Shown: positions 37,168-46,373, numbered from the stretch's first letter. The stretch is 64,000 bases of DNA from an uncultured Verrucomicrobiales bacterium (GCA_905478925.1 CAJQKQ010000015.1:18098-82097), one strand, 5' to 3'. The notes: generated from the letters alone by a model not told the origin. Numbers and translations: made by a program.

Positions 37168-37185
37168 GAAACTGCCCGCAGTTTC
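37168..37185. promoter_or_regulatory. 18-bp palindrome at the head of the OMF-MFP-RND operon
   Basis: GAAACTGCCCGCAGTTTC is a perfect 8-2-8 palindrome lying 6 nt upstream of the GTG start at 37161. If that start is used, the site covers the initiation region and could be an operator for a TetR/MarR-type repressor. If the TTG at 37197 is used it would be coding. No regulator gene is nearby, so this is a candidate only. Confidence 0.35.
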
Positions 37186-37197
37186 CGAGGGATACAA

Positions 37198-37726
37198 GGA
37201 GGATTATATCTTGAATCGGGATCGCAACCAAGGTGGGTCGTGGGCGACAAGTCGCTATATCAGAGCCCTTCGAGGCGCTCACTGCCGGTGCCGGTGCCGG
37301 ACTCATAGTGCTCGCGGACGTTGCCGAAGACCGACATTCGGAACAAGGCGCTTGTCGCTGTGACAGGGGGGATTTCACGATGTAAACCTGACCCCTTTCT
37401 AACGTGTTTCGGAGGAAATGAAATCAGCGCTGGAACGGATAACCCTTTGGAACTCCCCAGAAATCAGGAGAGTGTTGCCTTAAGGATGCGCCCGATTCGG
37501 TTTGTCGATCCATTGCGTAGAGAATTTCAACGGAACTCGACCGAAGCTCCGTTGGAACCTCGTCGAAAACAGAGCGATCACCGGTGGCCTAGATCGTCGG
37601 AGTTGGCATGAGCTTCTTCTCATGACGGCAACTGCCAAAGCTCAGAAGTCCAACGATCAGAACAAATACCTGAAATAATGATCCATGGCCAATTCATCTT
37701 CTATCGATTGCATACCGCGTCCAGAC
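37198..37726. other. 530-bp gap between the two RND operons, no gene supported
   Basis: Six-frame reading gives only short frames with no family likeness (track ORF 37321-37611 looks random). Both flanking genes are on the minus strand. The gap therefore holds the promoter of the OMF operon and the 3' end of the second RND gene. A short frame reading MSVFGNVREHYESGTG on the minus strand (near 37338) is too brief to support. Confidence 0.4.
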
Positions 37727-40700
37727 TTACTCGACCCGATAGGGTACCTTGTAGAGAATGGCGTAAAAGACCGGCAGGACCAACATCGTAAAGACCGTGG
37801 CACACATCAGACCGAAGATGATGGTGACCGCCATCGAGACGAAGAACGCATCGAAAATCAGTGGAATCATGCCCAGCGCCGTGGTTAAGGCGGCCATCGC
37901 GACCGGCATGAGACGGTTCGTTCCGGAGTTCAGGAGGGCCGTCAGGGGCGGGTGGCCGGCGGCGTTCTGCACGTTGATCTCGTCGACTAGCACGATGGCG
38001 TTCTTGATGAGCATCCCGATCAGACTCAGCAACCCGAGGAGGGCCATGAAACCGAACGGCTGCCCGGTGACCAGTAGGCCCAGGCTGACTCCGATCAGGG
38101 CCAGCGGCACGCACAGCCAGATCATCAGTGGCTGGCGTAGGTTGTTGAACAGGGCGATGGTCGTGAGCACCATTAGGGCGATGAAAACCGGCAACTTCGA
38201 GACTAGGGCGCCCTGAGCCTTTCCGGAGTCCTCGTACTCGCCGCCCCATTCGATTTCGTAGCCGTCGGGGCGCGGGATGGCCTCGATCTGGGGGCGCAAG
38301 CGATCTAGGAGTTTGCTGGCCGCGCCCTCGATGGGATCCGCCAGGATCGTGAGGGTGCGCTTGCGGTCGCGCCGATAGATAACCTCGTCCTCGAAGACGG
38401 TGTCAACCTTCTGCACCACCTGCGAGAGGGGGATGTAACTCTCGGCGGCAGGGCTCCAAATCTGGAGGCTCATGAGGTGCGCCACGTCCCGGCTTCCGTC
38501 ATCCGGAGCTCGCGCGATCATGGGCAGCAACAGGTCGCCGTCGCGAAAGACCCCGACCGTTTCACCCTGAAATGCTTCGCGCATCACGAAGGCGACGTCG
38601 CGTCTCTGAATGCCGGCGAGGTTGGCTGCTTCCTCGGAGATCACGGGACGCAAGGTCTTCACCCGGTTGCGCCAGTCGTTCTTGATCGCGCGCGCGTCGG
38701 GATCCTTCTCCATGATGGCGACGGCCTGTTCCCCAAGCTCGCGGAGCACGTCCGGATCGTCCCCAATGAAGCGAGCCCGGATCTTGCCATTCGATCCCGG
38801 ACCGAGCTCGAACTTGAAGGCATAGGTGAGAGCCTCGGGGTATTCATCCGCCCAAGCGCGGTCGATCTCGCGAATCAGACCATCCATTACCTTGGGGTCA
38901 TCGACATCGACGAGGAATTGGGCGTAGGCCGGGTTCTGCTTCTCCGGGGCGTAGGTCAGTAGGAAGCGCAATCCACCCTTTCCGACAAGGGATGAGACAT
39001 GGGATACCCCCTCGCGCTGAAGGAGATCCTGCTCCATTCGCTCGACGCGCTTCACGGTTTCCTCGATTTTGGTGCCCTGCGGCAGCCAGACGTCGATCAT
39101 GATTTGAGGCCGGGTGGACGGCGGGAAGAAGCTTTGCTCGATGAACCCGAAGCCGAAGATCGCAAGGCCGAACACGATCGCCACGACTCCGACCGTCACC
39201 CAGCGAATCCGGATGCAGAGTTTTAGAAAATTCCGGTAGAGGCGGTACAAGGGCTTATCGAAAGGATCCTTCTCCTCCTCATCCTTCTTCTTCCCCGCCT
39301 TGAGCATCCAGACGCACAGCAGCGGCGTCAAGGTCACCGCCGTCACCCAACTGAGCAGGAGCGACACCAGGATAACCTGGTACAAGGAACGGCAGAATTC
39401 GCCGGTGCTGTCCTGAGAGGTGCCGATGGCGGCAAAGGCCAGCACCGCGATGACGGTGGCGCCCAACAGGGGAATTCCCGACTGCTTCACCACCCGAAGG
39501 GCGGCATCGTAGGCCGATTCGCCGCGCTTCATTCCCGTCTGAATCCCATCCACCACCACGATGGCGTTGTCCACCAACATGCCCAACGCGATGATCAGGG
39601 CTCCCAGCGAAATGCGTTCGAGCGCCACCCCCATCTGGATGAGGAACGTGAAACTGCCGATGATGGTCACCAGCAACACCGTTCCAATGATGAGGCTGCT
39701 GCGGAATCCCATGAAAAACACGAGCACCACGATCACGATCGCGACCGCCTGGATGAGGCTGCTGGAGAAGCCCTTGATGGCCTTTGCGACGGCATCCGAT
39801 TGCATGGAGACCACTCCGTACTCCAGACCCAATGGCAGTTGCGACTGCAGTTCATCCATGCGTTTCTTCAAAGCTTCACCCATCGTCACGACGTTACCCC
39901 CGCTGACTGTCGAGATTCCGATGGCGAGCGCGTTCTGGCCGTCGAATCGAATGATCTCGGTGCGCGGATCGACGTAGCCACGCCGGATGTCCGCCACCTC
40001 CTTCAGGTAGAATTGCTTGCCCTCCGACCGGATGAGGATGTTCCCGAGATCCTCGGTCGAATCAAAGCCCCCGGTGGGAGTGAGGGTAAGGAATTCTTCA
40101 CCGATCTCCACCCGCCCGCTGTTCGATACGATGTTGCGTCTCTGCAGTTCATCGTAGATGGCGGTGCTGGGAATACCGAGCTGGGTGAGGCGATCTTGGC
40201 GGGGCTCGATGTAGATCGCTTCGCGCTGTTCGCCGAAGGTGCTGATCTTCGCTACATCATCCACCAGGAGGAGTTCCTTGCGCAACAAGTCGCCGACCTC
40301 CTTTAACTCGGCGTAGGTGAAATCCTCGCCGTAAATGACAAAGAAAACCCCGAAAACATCACCGTAATCGTCGACCACGATCGACGGGCCGGCCCCCGGC
40401 GGGAGATCGCCCTGTGCATCGTCGATCTTGCGTCGCAACTCATCCCACACCTGCGGGAGACCGGCCCGGTCGTATTTGTCCTTGATCGTGACCGTGACGG
40501 TCGAGAGGCCTCGATCAGATTTTGACTCGATTTCCTCGAGCTGCCCGAGCTGCTGGGTCGCCATTTCGATTCGGTCAGTGACCTCCTCCTCAACTTCAAG
40601 CGCCGAAGCTCCCGGATAGGGAGTGATGACAAGGGCGTCCTTGATCGTAAACTCCGGATCCTCAAGGCGGCTCATTTTCTGAAATGCCGAGATCCCCGCT

Positions 40701-40768
40701 GCAAAGAGGGCAAGTGTCAGCACCACCGTGACGGTGCGCTTCTGAAGGCAGATTTCCGCGATATTCAT
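37727..40768 (-). CDS. Second RND efflux transporter (divergent HAE1-like subclass)
   Basis: 1013 residues, clearly different from the pump at 31367. The start MNIAEICLQKRTVTVVLTLA and the loop YGDVFGVFFVIYGEDFTYAE are those of the TriC/VexF-like or metal/biocide-type RND branch. In helix 4 the relay reads GMLVDNAIVVVDG, with Asn in place of the second Asp of the AcrB-type DD pair, as is common in this branch. Helix 10 keeps Lys (GMLIKNAIVLVDEI). It overlaps its adaptor gene by 4 bp. The substrate is unknown. Confidence 0.93.
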   Translation of the reverse strand: MNIAEICLQKRTVTVVLTLALFAAGISAFQKMSRLEDPEFTIKDALVITPYPGASALEVEEEVTDRIEMATQQLGQLEEIESKSDRGLSTVTVTIKDKYDRAGLPQVWDELRRKIDDAQGDLPPGAGPSIVVDDYGDVFGVFFVIYGEDFTYAELKEVGDLLRKELLLVDDVAKISTFGEQREAIYIEPRQDRLTQLGIPSTAIYDELQRRNIVSNSGRVEIGEEFLTLTPTGGFDSTEDLGNILIRSEGKQFYLKEVADIRRGYVDPRTEIIRFDGQNALAIGISTVSGGNVVTMGEALKKRMDELQSQLPLGLEYGVVSMQSDAVAKAIKGFSSSLIQAVAIVIVVLVFFMGFRSSLIIGTVLLVTIIGSFTFLIQMGVALERISLGALIIALGMLVDNAIVVVDGIQTGMKRGESAYDAALRVVKQSGIPLLGATVIAVLAFAAIGTSQDSTGEFCRSLYQVILVSLLLSWVTAVTLTPLLCVWMLKAGKKKDEEEKDPFDKPLYRLYRNFLKLCIRIRWVTVGVVAIVFGLAIFGFGFIEQSFFPPSTRPQIMIDVWLPQGTKIEETVKRVERMEQDLLQREGVSHVSSLVGKGGLRFLLTYAPEKQNPAYAQFLVDVDDPKVMDGLIREIDRAWADEYPEALTYAFKFELGPGSNGKIRARFIGDDPDVLRELGEQAVAIMEKDPDARAIKNDWRNRVKTLRPVISEEAANLAGIQRRDVAFVMREAFQGETVGVFRDGDLLLPMIARAPDDGSRDVAHLMSLQIWSPAAESYIPLSQVVQKVDTVFEDEVIYRRDRKRTLTILADPIEGAASKLLDRLRPQIEAIPRPDGYEIEWGGEYEDSGKAQGALVSKLPVFIALMVLTTIALFNNLRQPLMIWLCVPLALIGVSLGLLVTGQPFGFMALLGLLSLIGMLIKNAIVLVDEINVQNAAGHPPLTALLNSGTNRLMPVAMAALTTALGMIPLIFDAFFVSMAVTIIFGLMCATVFTMLVLPVFYAILYKVPYRVE

Positions 40769-41904
40769 CGTCCCGTGTTTTGGTTATCCTGCCAGCGTGA
40801 GACCTGCATTCCCGTCTGGAGTTGGCGGACTCCGGAGATTACGATTTCATCGCCTTTTGCGAGTTCCCCCAAGACTGCGATCATGGCTCCACCCGGTTCC
40901 TCCAGCTTCACCGGCACTTCGCTGATCGTCATGCTCTCAGGGTCAAGTTTCCAGACAAAGGCTCCGCCTTCGGGTGAAGTGCCGATTCCGTTGGACGGCA
41001 CGCGGAAGGCGTTCGAGCCCGAGCTGGCCCCCACCTGCACGATCACCTTGGCTGTCATTCCTGGAAGAATGCGGACTTTCGCGGTCTCATCCTGCTGTGG
41101 GGAAAACACCGCCGTCACCTCGTAGGTGCGGGTGTTGGCATCGGCAGTTTGTGCCGCCTCCGTGATCACGGCTGGGAACCGCCGGCCGGGCAGAGCGGTC
41201 AGTTCGACCATCGGCTTGATCTGGCGGTTGCGCTCCTCTAGCGAGACATCGGGGCCGACGAGCACCATGCGGGATTCAGGGACGTCGACCGTCACCTTGA
41301 TCTCGGAGGTGTCCTGAAGTATCAAAATATCCTGTTTGCCGACGACGTTCTCGAAGCGCTCGATGAAGAGCTTCGCCACCACCCCGTCGAAATCCGCTTT
41401 CAGGGTGGTGTCGTCGAGAGCTTTCTGTGCCTGGGTCAGATTGGCGATTTCCACCTCATACTCACGATTCGTGATTTCGAGTTGCTGTTGGGAGACTGCG
41501 CCACTCTTGGCCGCCTCCGCCACCCGCGCAAGGGTGGCCTCCGCTGCCTTTTTCTTGGCGGTCGCGGCGTCGAGATCGGCTTGAAGCTGAGTCTGATCGA
41601 GCTGTGCCAGCACATCGTCTTTCTTAACGACATCACCTTCCTTTAGCGAAAGCTCGGCAATGCGCCCGCTGACCTCGAAGGCGAGCAGCGCCACCTTGAT
41701 GGCTTGTGTTTCGCCCGGAAACTCAAGTTCGCTCGCCTCTCCAGCGTTGCCCAAGATGAAAGTCTTCGCGGGACGCACCACCTCCGCGGGGGCCTCTTCC
41801 TGTTTCTTTCCGCATCCAGTGACCATCGCCATGGCCACCACGGACATCGCGAAAGCAGGCACTGAAGAGAAACCACGTAGTCTATGCCAAAGTGTATGTT
41901 TCAT
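40765..41904 (-). CDS. RND efflux periplasmic adaptor (MFP) for the second pump
   Basis: 379 residues with a lipoprotein signal (MSVVAMAMVTGCGKKQ). Lipoyl halves (VALLAFEVSGRIAELSLKEG, LKADFDGVVAKLFIERFENV) flank an Ala/Lys-rich hairpin (ATAKKKAAEATLARVAEAAK). Its stop overlaps the RND start (ATGA), so they form one translational unit. Its own ATG overlaps the stop of a 58-codon frame upstream in the same way. Confidence 0.92.
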   Translation of the reverse strand: MKHTLWHRLRGFSSVPAFAMSVVAMAMVTGCGKKQEEAPAEVVRPAKTFILGNAGEASELEFPGETQAIKVALLAFEVSGRIAELSLKEGDVVKKDDVLAQLDQTQLQADLDAATAKKKAAEATLARVAEAAKSGAVSQQQLEITNREYEVEIANLTQAQKALDDTTLKADFDGVVAKLFIERFENVVGKQDILILQDTSEIKVTVDVPESRMVLVGPDVSLEERNRQIKPMVELTALPGRRFPAVITEAAQTADANTRTYEVTAVFSPQQDETAKVRILPGMTAKVIVQVGASSGSNAFRVPSNGIGTSPEGGAFVWKLDPESMTISEVPVKLEEPGGAMIAVLGELAKGDEIVISGVRQLQTGMQVSRWQDNQNTGR

Positions 41905-42077
41905 ATTGTTAAAAACGGGAATGCTGTTGTTAGGTTGAGTTTACCGTCCACGCCTACGCCCGCATCATGATCGTTCCCGCGAAAGTGAGAAGAACATTTG
42001 CGAAGGTGTCGGTGCCGGACGTAGCCGAGAGCGGCGATCGCCTTCAAGGCTCCCGACATCATCTGCAACCAGTTCAT
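41901..42077 (-). CDS. Possible small ORF between gltS and the second RND adaptor
   Basis: A 58-codon frame too short for the track. ATG 42077 has a strong AAAGGAG 9 nt upstream, and the TGA overlaps the adaptor start (ATGA). It reads MNWLQMMSGALKAIAALGYV then RHRHLRKCSSHFRGNDHD. The first 18 residues are hydrophobic/amphipathic. The +1 frame after GYVRHR offers DTFANVLLTFAGTIMMRA, which looks more like a membrane peptide. The original gene may therefore have been a ~40-residue membrane protein with a frameshift. Coding is plausible but unproven. Confidence 0.38.
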   Translation of the reverse strand: MNWLQMMSGALKAIAALGYVRHRHLRKCSSHFRGNDHDAGVGVDGKLNLTTAFPFLTI

Positions 42078-42105
42078 CGTGAAATTCTCCTTTGGACTCG
42101 CCGCA

Positions 42106-43350
42106 TCATGCTATCCCGTTCACTACCGCCGCCGTCGCTTCCGATGCCTCCTGCATCATCGGGAGGCCGAGGAAAAATTTGATGATGATCGCATTGAGAA
42201 TATCGACAAAGAACGCGCCGACGAGGGGGACGATGAGAAACGCTTTGAAGGATGGGCCGTGTTTTCTGGTGATGGCGTTCATGTTGGCGATCGCGACCGG
42301 GGTCGCACCGAGGCCGAGACCCGCGAAGCCCGCGCAGATGACGGCGGCATCGTAGTTCTTCCCCATGAGCCGGAAGATCACCAGCGCCGCGAAGAAAGTG
42401 ACCGCCAGCACTTGGATGACCAGAACGAGGAAGAGCACATTGAAACCTCCCGCCAATGCGTTCAGATCCATGCTCATTAAACTCATGGCGAGAAACAGCT
42501 GGAGTGCGATTTCGCCGACTTTGTCGAAGTCCTGCTGCCGGATCTGTTTTTTGAAAACGTCGGCAAAATTGGTGATGGCGATTCCAACCATCATCGAGGT
42601 AAGAAAGCCTGGTAGCTTGACCCCCTCAGCCGCGAAGTAGTCGTTCACTAGACCGCCAAGGGAAATGCAGATGGCGAGGATAAAAACGGTCCGTAGAGTC
42701 CGTTCCATCGTCACAGGTTCGGGCGATGGCGCCGCGTCTTTTTCGGCCATCATCGGCTTGTCGCCCTCCGCATCGCTTGTCGAAAGCCCGTATTTCTTGA
42801 TGAGACGCTCACCGACCGGACCACCGATCACGCCTCCCGCGACCAGGCCGAAAGTCGCGAAGGCGACTCCCATTAGGTCCGCACCGGGGAGGCTTTCCTT
42901 CAATTCCTGGCCCCAGGCAATGGCGGTTCCGTGGCCACCGGCGAACGAAATGCTTCCGGCAAAGAGGCCATAGGCCGGATTTTTCCCAAGCGCCATCGCC
43001 ACGAAGATCCCCACCGTATTCTGGATAATGAGGAAGATTGCGGCGCAGATCACCAGTATCAGGAGAGCTTTGCCACCGGCCGCGAGGCGTGAAAGCTTCG
43101 CCGAGAGCCCCACGGTGCTGAAGAACGCGAGCAGGAGCGCGTCACGCAGCGCTAGATCAAATACGATTTTCGGCCCGCCGAACTTGATGACGGCGAGAAC
43201 GATGAGGCTGCATAGGACACCTCCCGAAACCGCCTGCGGGATGCTGTATTTTTCCAGGAAGGAGATGCGCCGGGTTAAGATATTACCGATATAGAGAACG
43301 ATAATACTGATGATCAGCGTATCGACGACAGGGAACTGAAATTCTGGCAT
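42106..43350 (-). CDS. gltS: Sodium/glutamate symporter GltS
   Basis: 414 residues, about ten membrane helices in two inverted halves. Recognisable segments are PQAVSGGVLCSLIVLAVIKF, GLFAGSISFAGGHGTAIAWG (first re-entrant Gly/Ser-rich motif) and AVICAGFAGLGLGATPVAIA (second). These match the GltS family of Na+-glutamate importers. The gene lies between the decayed OprD-type porin and the small ORF/RND operon, all on the minus strand. Porin plus symporter would have been a coherent anion-uptake pair. Confidence 0.93.
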   Translation of the reverse strand: MPEFQFPVVDTLIISIIVLYIGNILTRRISFLEKYSIPQAVSGGVLCSLIVLAVIKFGGPKIVFDLALRDALLLAFFSTVGLSAKLSRLAAGGKALLILVICAAIFLIIQNTVGIFVAMALGKNPAYGLFAGSISFAGGHGTAIAWGQELKESLPGADLMGVAFATFGLVAGGVIGGPVGERLIKKYGLSTSDAEGDKPMMAEKDAAPSPEPVTMERTLRTVFILAICISLGGLVNDYFAAEGVKLPGFLTSMMVGIAITNFADVFKKQIRQQDFDKVGEIALQLFLAMSLMSMDLNALAGGFNVLFLVLVIQVLAVTFFAALVIFRLMGKNYDAAVICAGFAGLGLGATPVAIANMNAITRKHGPSFKAFLIVPLVGAFFVDILNAIIIKFFLGLPMMQEASEATAAVVNGIA

Positions 43351-43454
43351 AGGATCGGATTGTGTGGGCTCGTTGGGGTAAGCTAAAAGAAATAGAATAG
43401 TTCAAAATCATACGCAAGTCTTGCCGGACGGAACCGCCAAGTGCCGCGTCCCTA

Positions 43455-43838
43455 TCATTGGAGGCGTAGCCAGAAATTGTCGCGCCCTCTGAGGGAGGGA
43501 CGGCAGTCGAGGTTCACGTTGAATTCCTGCTGATCGGGAGAGGCATCGGAGCAAGAATCCGGCGTGTTCCCGTAGAGCCAACTCGCGGACACGGCAACGC
43601 CTTCGAGCCCGAGTTCGGAAAAATCGTATGAGATTCCAGTCCGAAACGCCCACTCTCCGGGACGGTCAAAATCTGAAGTTATGACCGAGTTATAGCTGGG
43701 GGAACCTCCCCAAGGCTTCCGTATTCCGTGATCTTGAAGGCCATCAACTAGGCGGTGACGGCGGAATCCATATTGGACTTTGATACAGCGCCAAAAAGGG
43801 TACTGAGCGCTACCAGACCGAGCTTCACGCTGCAGATT
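43455..43838 (-). pseudogene. C-terminal remnant of an OprD-family outer-membrane porin
   Basis: A minus-strand frame without a start codon is open from 43838 to TGA 43457-43455. It reads QYPFWRCIKVQYGFRRHRLV, then SPSYNSVITSDFDRPGEW, AFRTGISYDFSELGLEGVAV and LRGRDNFWLRLQ. The last part is the alternating beta-strand pattern of an OprD porin, ending in the aromatic/hydrophobic pattern of barrel proteins. The N-terminal two-thirds is missing and the divergent OMF gene begins at 43899. I infer a truncated porin gene formerly upstream of gltS. Confidence 0.5.
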
Positions 43839-43898
43839 TCAAATTCGCAGGGCACCTTGGGGTTGCCAAATCAACGGATAAAAGCGACACACAAGCTA

Positions 43899-45284
43899 AT
43901 GAGACTGCTTGCAACCGCCTTGGGATCCTTGCTTCTCGGTGCCTGCGTGCTCGGCCCGAATCCCGGTTCTCCGGAAATGGCGATTCCCAGCTCCATCCGC
44001 GGCGATTCAGCACCCCATGGCAAGTCCTTCGGAGACAAGGCGTGGCGCAAAGTCTTCACCGATTCCACCCTGCGGAAACTGATCGAACGCGCCATCGCGA
44101 ATAATCCGGATCTCGCTGCCGCAACCTACCGGATCGAGCAGGCACGAGCCCAGGCAAACTCCGCGAACTCCGACTGGTTTCCTCAGATCAACGGAAACGC
44201 CGGCGCGGCCACAAATTACGGTTCGGTGAATGGCGGCCAACTTCTGACGGGCACGGGTCGCGGATTCGAATCCTATAATCTGTCTGCGCGCCTCAGCTGG
44301 GAGATCGATCTCTGGGGTGGGATCCGCCGCAGCAACCAGGCGGCCAGGTCGGAACTCCTTTCCGCCTACTATCAGCGCGACGCGGTGCAAACCAGCCTCG
44401 TGGCAGCGGTCGCCACCGCCTACATTGAACTGAAAAATCTCGACGAGCGCCTGGCGATTTCACGCAGGACGGTGAAAAGCCGGCGAGAGTCGCTGAATCT
44501 TGTCACCGCCCGTGGCGAAGGCGGAGTTAGCTCCGATCTCGAGACCGCCCAGGCGGAAGCTTTGCTTGGGCAGGCGCTCACCGCCATCCCCATTACCGAG
44601 AAAGCAATTACGGAGAAAGAAAATGAGATCCGATCTCTTCTTGGTGAATATCCCGGCAGCATTACCCGTGGCGGCAGCATGGCAAAGCTGGACAGCTCGC
44701 TGCGCATCAAGGGTGGCCTGCCTTCCTCCCTGATCGAGCGTCGACCCGATGTGGCAGCGGCAAACCATTCCTACCAAGCGGCGGTGGCGGAAATCGGGGT
44801 AGCCGAGGCTTTGCGCTTACCGAATCTCTCCCTCACCGGCAGCGGCGGCGTGATCAGCCAGGATCTCGGAAAACTTCTCGAAGGAAAGTCCGGAGCTTAT
44901 TCCATCGGTTCGAATCTCGCGGGCCCCATCTTCGATGCCGGGCGCAGCAAGGCTCGAGTCGAGGCCGCGAAGGCGCGCGCCGATGAAGCGCTTACCGCAT
45001 ACAACAAGGCCGCCCAGCAAGCTTTCCGCGAGGCCGCGGATTCCATCAATGCTCACGTAAAAACCGCTGAGATCGTCACCCAGCAAACCGGCCTGGTGAA
45101 CTCCTACAAAAAGGTCGCAACTGTCGCCAACGACCGCTTCCAGGGTGGAGCTTCCAGCTACCTCGAAGTGCTCGATGCCGAGCGCAGCCTTTTCGCGGCG
45201 GAGCTGGAGCTGGCGGATGCCCGCCGCAACCGACTGCTCTCGGTTATTTTCGCATACCGTGCCCTCGGCGGCGGCTGGAACTGA
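43899..45284 (+). CDS. RND efflux outer-membrane lipoprotein (NodT family), divergent
   Basis: 461 residues from ATG 43899 (MRLLATALGSLLLGACVLGP). The 48 earlier track codons overlap the porin remnant. Lipobox LLGAC, OEP repeats (AATYRIEQARAQANSANSDW, RPDVAAANHSYQAAVAEIGV) and the final VLDAERSLFAAELELADARR place it in the TolC/OprM duct family. The second RND-MFP pair on the other strand lacks its own duct gene, so this may be its partner despite the opposite strand. Confidence 0.9.
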   Translation: MRLLATALGSLLLGACVLGPNPGSPEMAIPSSIRGDSAPHGKSFGDKAWRKVFTDSTLRKLIERAIANNPDLAAATYRIEQARAQANSANSDWFPQINGNAGAATNYGSVNGGQLLTGTGRGFESYNLSARLSWEIDLWGGIRRSNQAARSELLSAYYQRDAVQTSLVAAVATAYIELKNLDERLAISRRTVKSRRESLNLVTARGEGGVSSDLETAQAEALLGQALTAIPITEKAITEKENEIRSLLGEYPGSITRGGSMAKLDSSLRIKGGLPSSLIERRPDVAAANHSYQAAVAEIGVAEALRLPNLSLTGSGGVISQDLGKLLEGKSGAYSIGSNLAGPIFDAGRSKARVEAAKARADEALTAYNKAAQQAFREAADSINAHVKTAEIVTQQTGLVNSYKKVATVANDRFQGGASSYLEVLDAERSLFAAELELADARRNRLLSVIFAYRALGGGWN

Positions 45285-45342
45285 GTTTCTGGAATCTGCC
45301 GAGAATATCCGTGGCGAATCGACGGAGAAGGGCTAATAATGC

Positions 45343-45361
45343 GGTGGGTCTTTCGCCCACC
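45343..45361. repeat. Short hairpin at the start of the ABC permease gene
   Basis: GGTGGG and CCCACC pair around a 7-nt loop, ending 5 bp before the permease ATG. It takes the place where a ribosome binding site should be, and no Shine-Dalgarno sequence is visible. It is possibly another REP-type hairpin. Confidence 0.45.
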
Positions 45362-45366
45362 CCATA

Positions 45367-46212
45367 ATGTTTATCCAGCAACTCAGAGGCGAGCTTCGCA
45401 AGCTTTTCGCAAGACCCAGGACATGGATGGGCTACGGGGCTTTTCTGGCGATGGAGGCGGTGATCCTTGCGGTTTACAAACTCGAGGCGAGCCAACGCCA
45501 CATGCGCGGCTTGGTTGAGAGGAACGGGCTGGAATTCAGCACCTACTACAGTTCCCTCACCATCACCTTCACGATCATGCTGCTGAGCATGTTCCTGCTC
45601 GGTTCGATCTATTTTGCGCTGGTCGCGGGGGACATCGTCGCGAAGGAAAACGAGGACGGAAATCTGCGTATGGTCTTCGCCAGACCGATCAGCCGGCTGC
45701 GGCTGCTGCTGGTGAAATACACGGCCATCTGCCTCTATACCTTCAGCTTCGTGTTTTTCGTGGGCGTCAGCGGCTACGCGATGGCGGTCGCGGCGGTGGG
45801 CTGGGAGGGCGGATTGTTTGTCATGGAGCCGAAAATGAAGGTCTTCGCTGCCTATCCGGACTGGGGGCAGGGAGCATCCAGGCTGGCTCTCTCGGCGGGT
45901 GGGATCGGCATCAGCATGATCACGCTATCGTCCATCGCGTTCATGTTCTCGTGTTTCAAGATCAAGCCCGCCGCAGCGACAATCATCACCCTGACCATCC
46001 TGTTCGTGGACATGATCCTGCAGGGTTTCCCCTTCTTCAAACCCTACGAAAGCTACTTCATCACCTGGCGGATGAGCGCGTGGGTGTTCCTGATGGAACA
46101 GCACATCTCCTGGCCGAAAATCGTCGAAAGCTACGCCTTCCTGATGGGGCTCAACGCCTCACTGTTCACCATCGGCTGGCTGGCATTCCAGACCCGGGAT
46201 TTCAAGACGTAG
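45367..46212 (+). CDS. ABC-2 type transporter permease
   Basis: 281 residues with six membrane segments, including ITFTIMLLSMFLLGSIYFAL, YTAICLYTFSFVFFVGVSGY and AAATIITLTILFVDMILQGF. The N-terminal QLRGELRKLFARPRTWMGYG is the amphipathic start typical of ABC-2 permeases. ENEDGNLRMVFARPISRLRL is the common coupling-loop motif (EKEExxLxxxLxxPxxR type). No ATPase gene is adjacent. The best candidate in the window is 30411-31307, on the same strand beyond the RND island. It lacks a visible ribosome binding site. Confidence 0.9.
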   Translation: MFIQQLRGELRKLFARPRTWMGYGAFLAMEAVILAVYKLEASQRHMRGLVERNGLEFSTYYSSLTITFTIMLLSMFLLGSIYFALVAGDIVAKENEDGNLRMVFARPISRLRLLLVKYTAICLYTFSFVFFVGVSGYAMAVAAVGWEGGLFVMEPKMKVFAAYPDWGQGASRLALSAGGIGISMITLSSIAFMFSCFKIKPAAATIITLTILFVDMILQGFPFFKPYESYFITWRMSAWVFLMEQHISWPKIVESYAFLMGLNASLFTIGWLAFQTRDFKT

Positions 46213-46215
46213 CAT

Positions 46216-46373
46216 GCCGCCGGAGGCTCTGGACTGCTGCGGTTCTTATCCGCAGCTTTTGAGGGAAGATGTGTTTGAACGGTGTCGGCAGGTATCGACC
46301 AATCGCCCCGATGATCGCCGCTTCTCGTGAGAGCTAGGGATAAGAACCCCAGCAGTCCAAAAGCCTGCGGCGC
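46216..46373. repeat. BIME-like repeat, copy A, touching the RAYT stop codon
   Basis: About 158 bp. The left arm GGACTGCTGCGGTTCTTATC forms one hairpin (CTGCGG..CCGCAG). The right arm, read in reverse, is GGACTGCTGGGGTTCTTATC and forms a second. The arms are inverted to each other and enclosed by GCCGCCGGAGGCT / AGCCTGCGGCGC. The centre contains GACCAATCGCCCCGATGATC. The element ends exactly at 46373, next to the RAYT stop (46374). Confidence 0.85.

Noticed and set aside
37321-37611. ORF between the two RND operons
   Set aside because: No family likeness, no convincing ribosome binding site, random-looking composition.
39800-40306. 168-codon plus-strand ORF opposite the second RND gene
   Set aside because: Antisense shadow of a conserved transporter gene.
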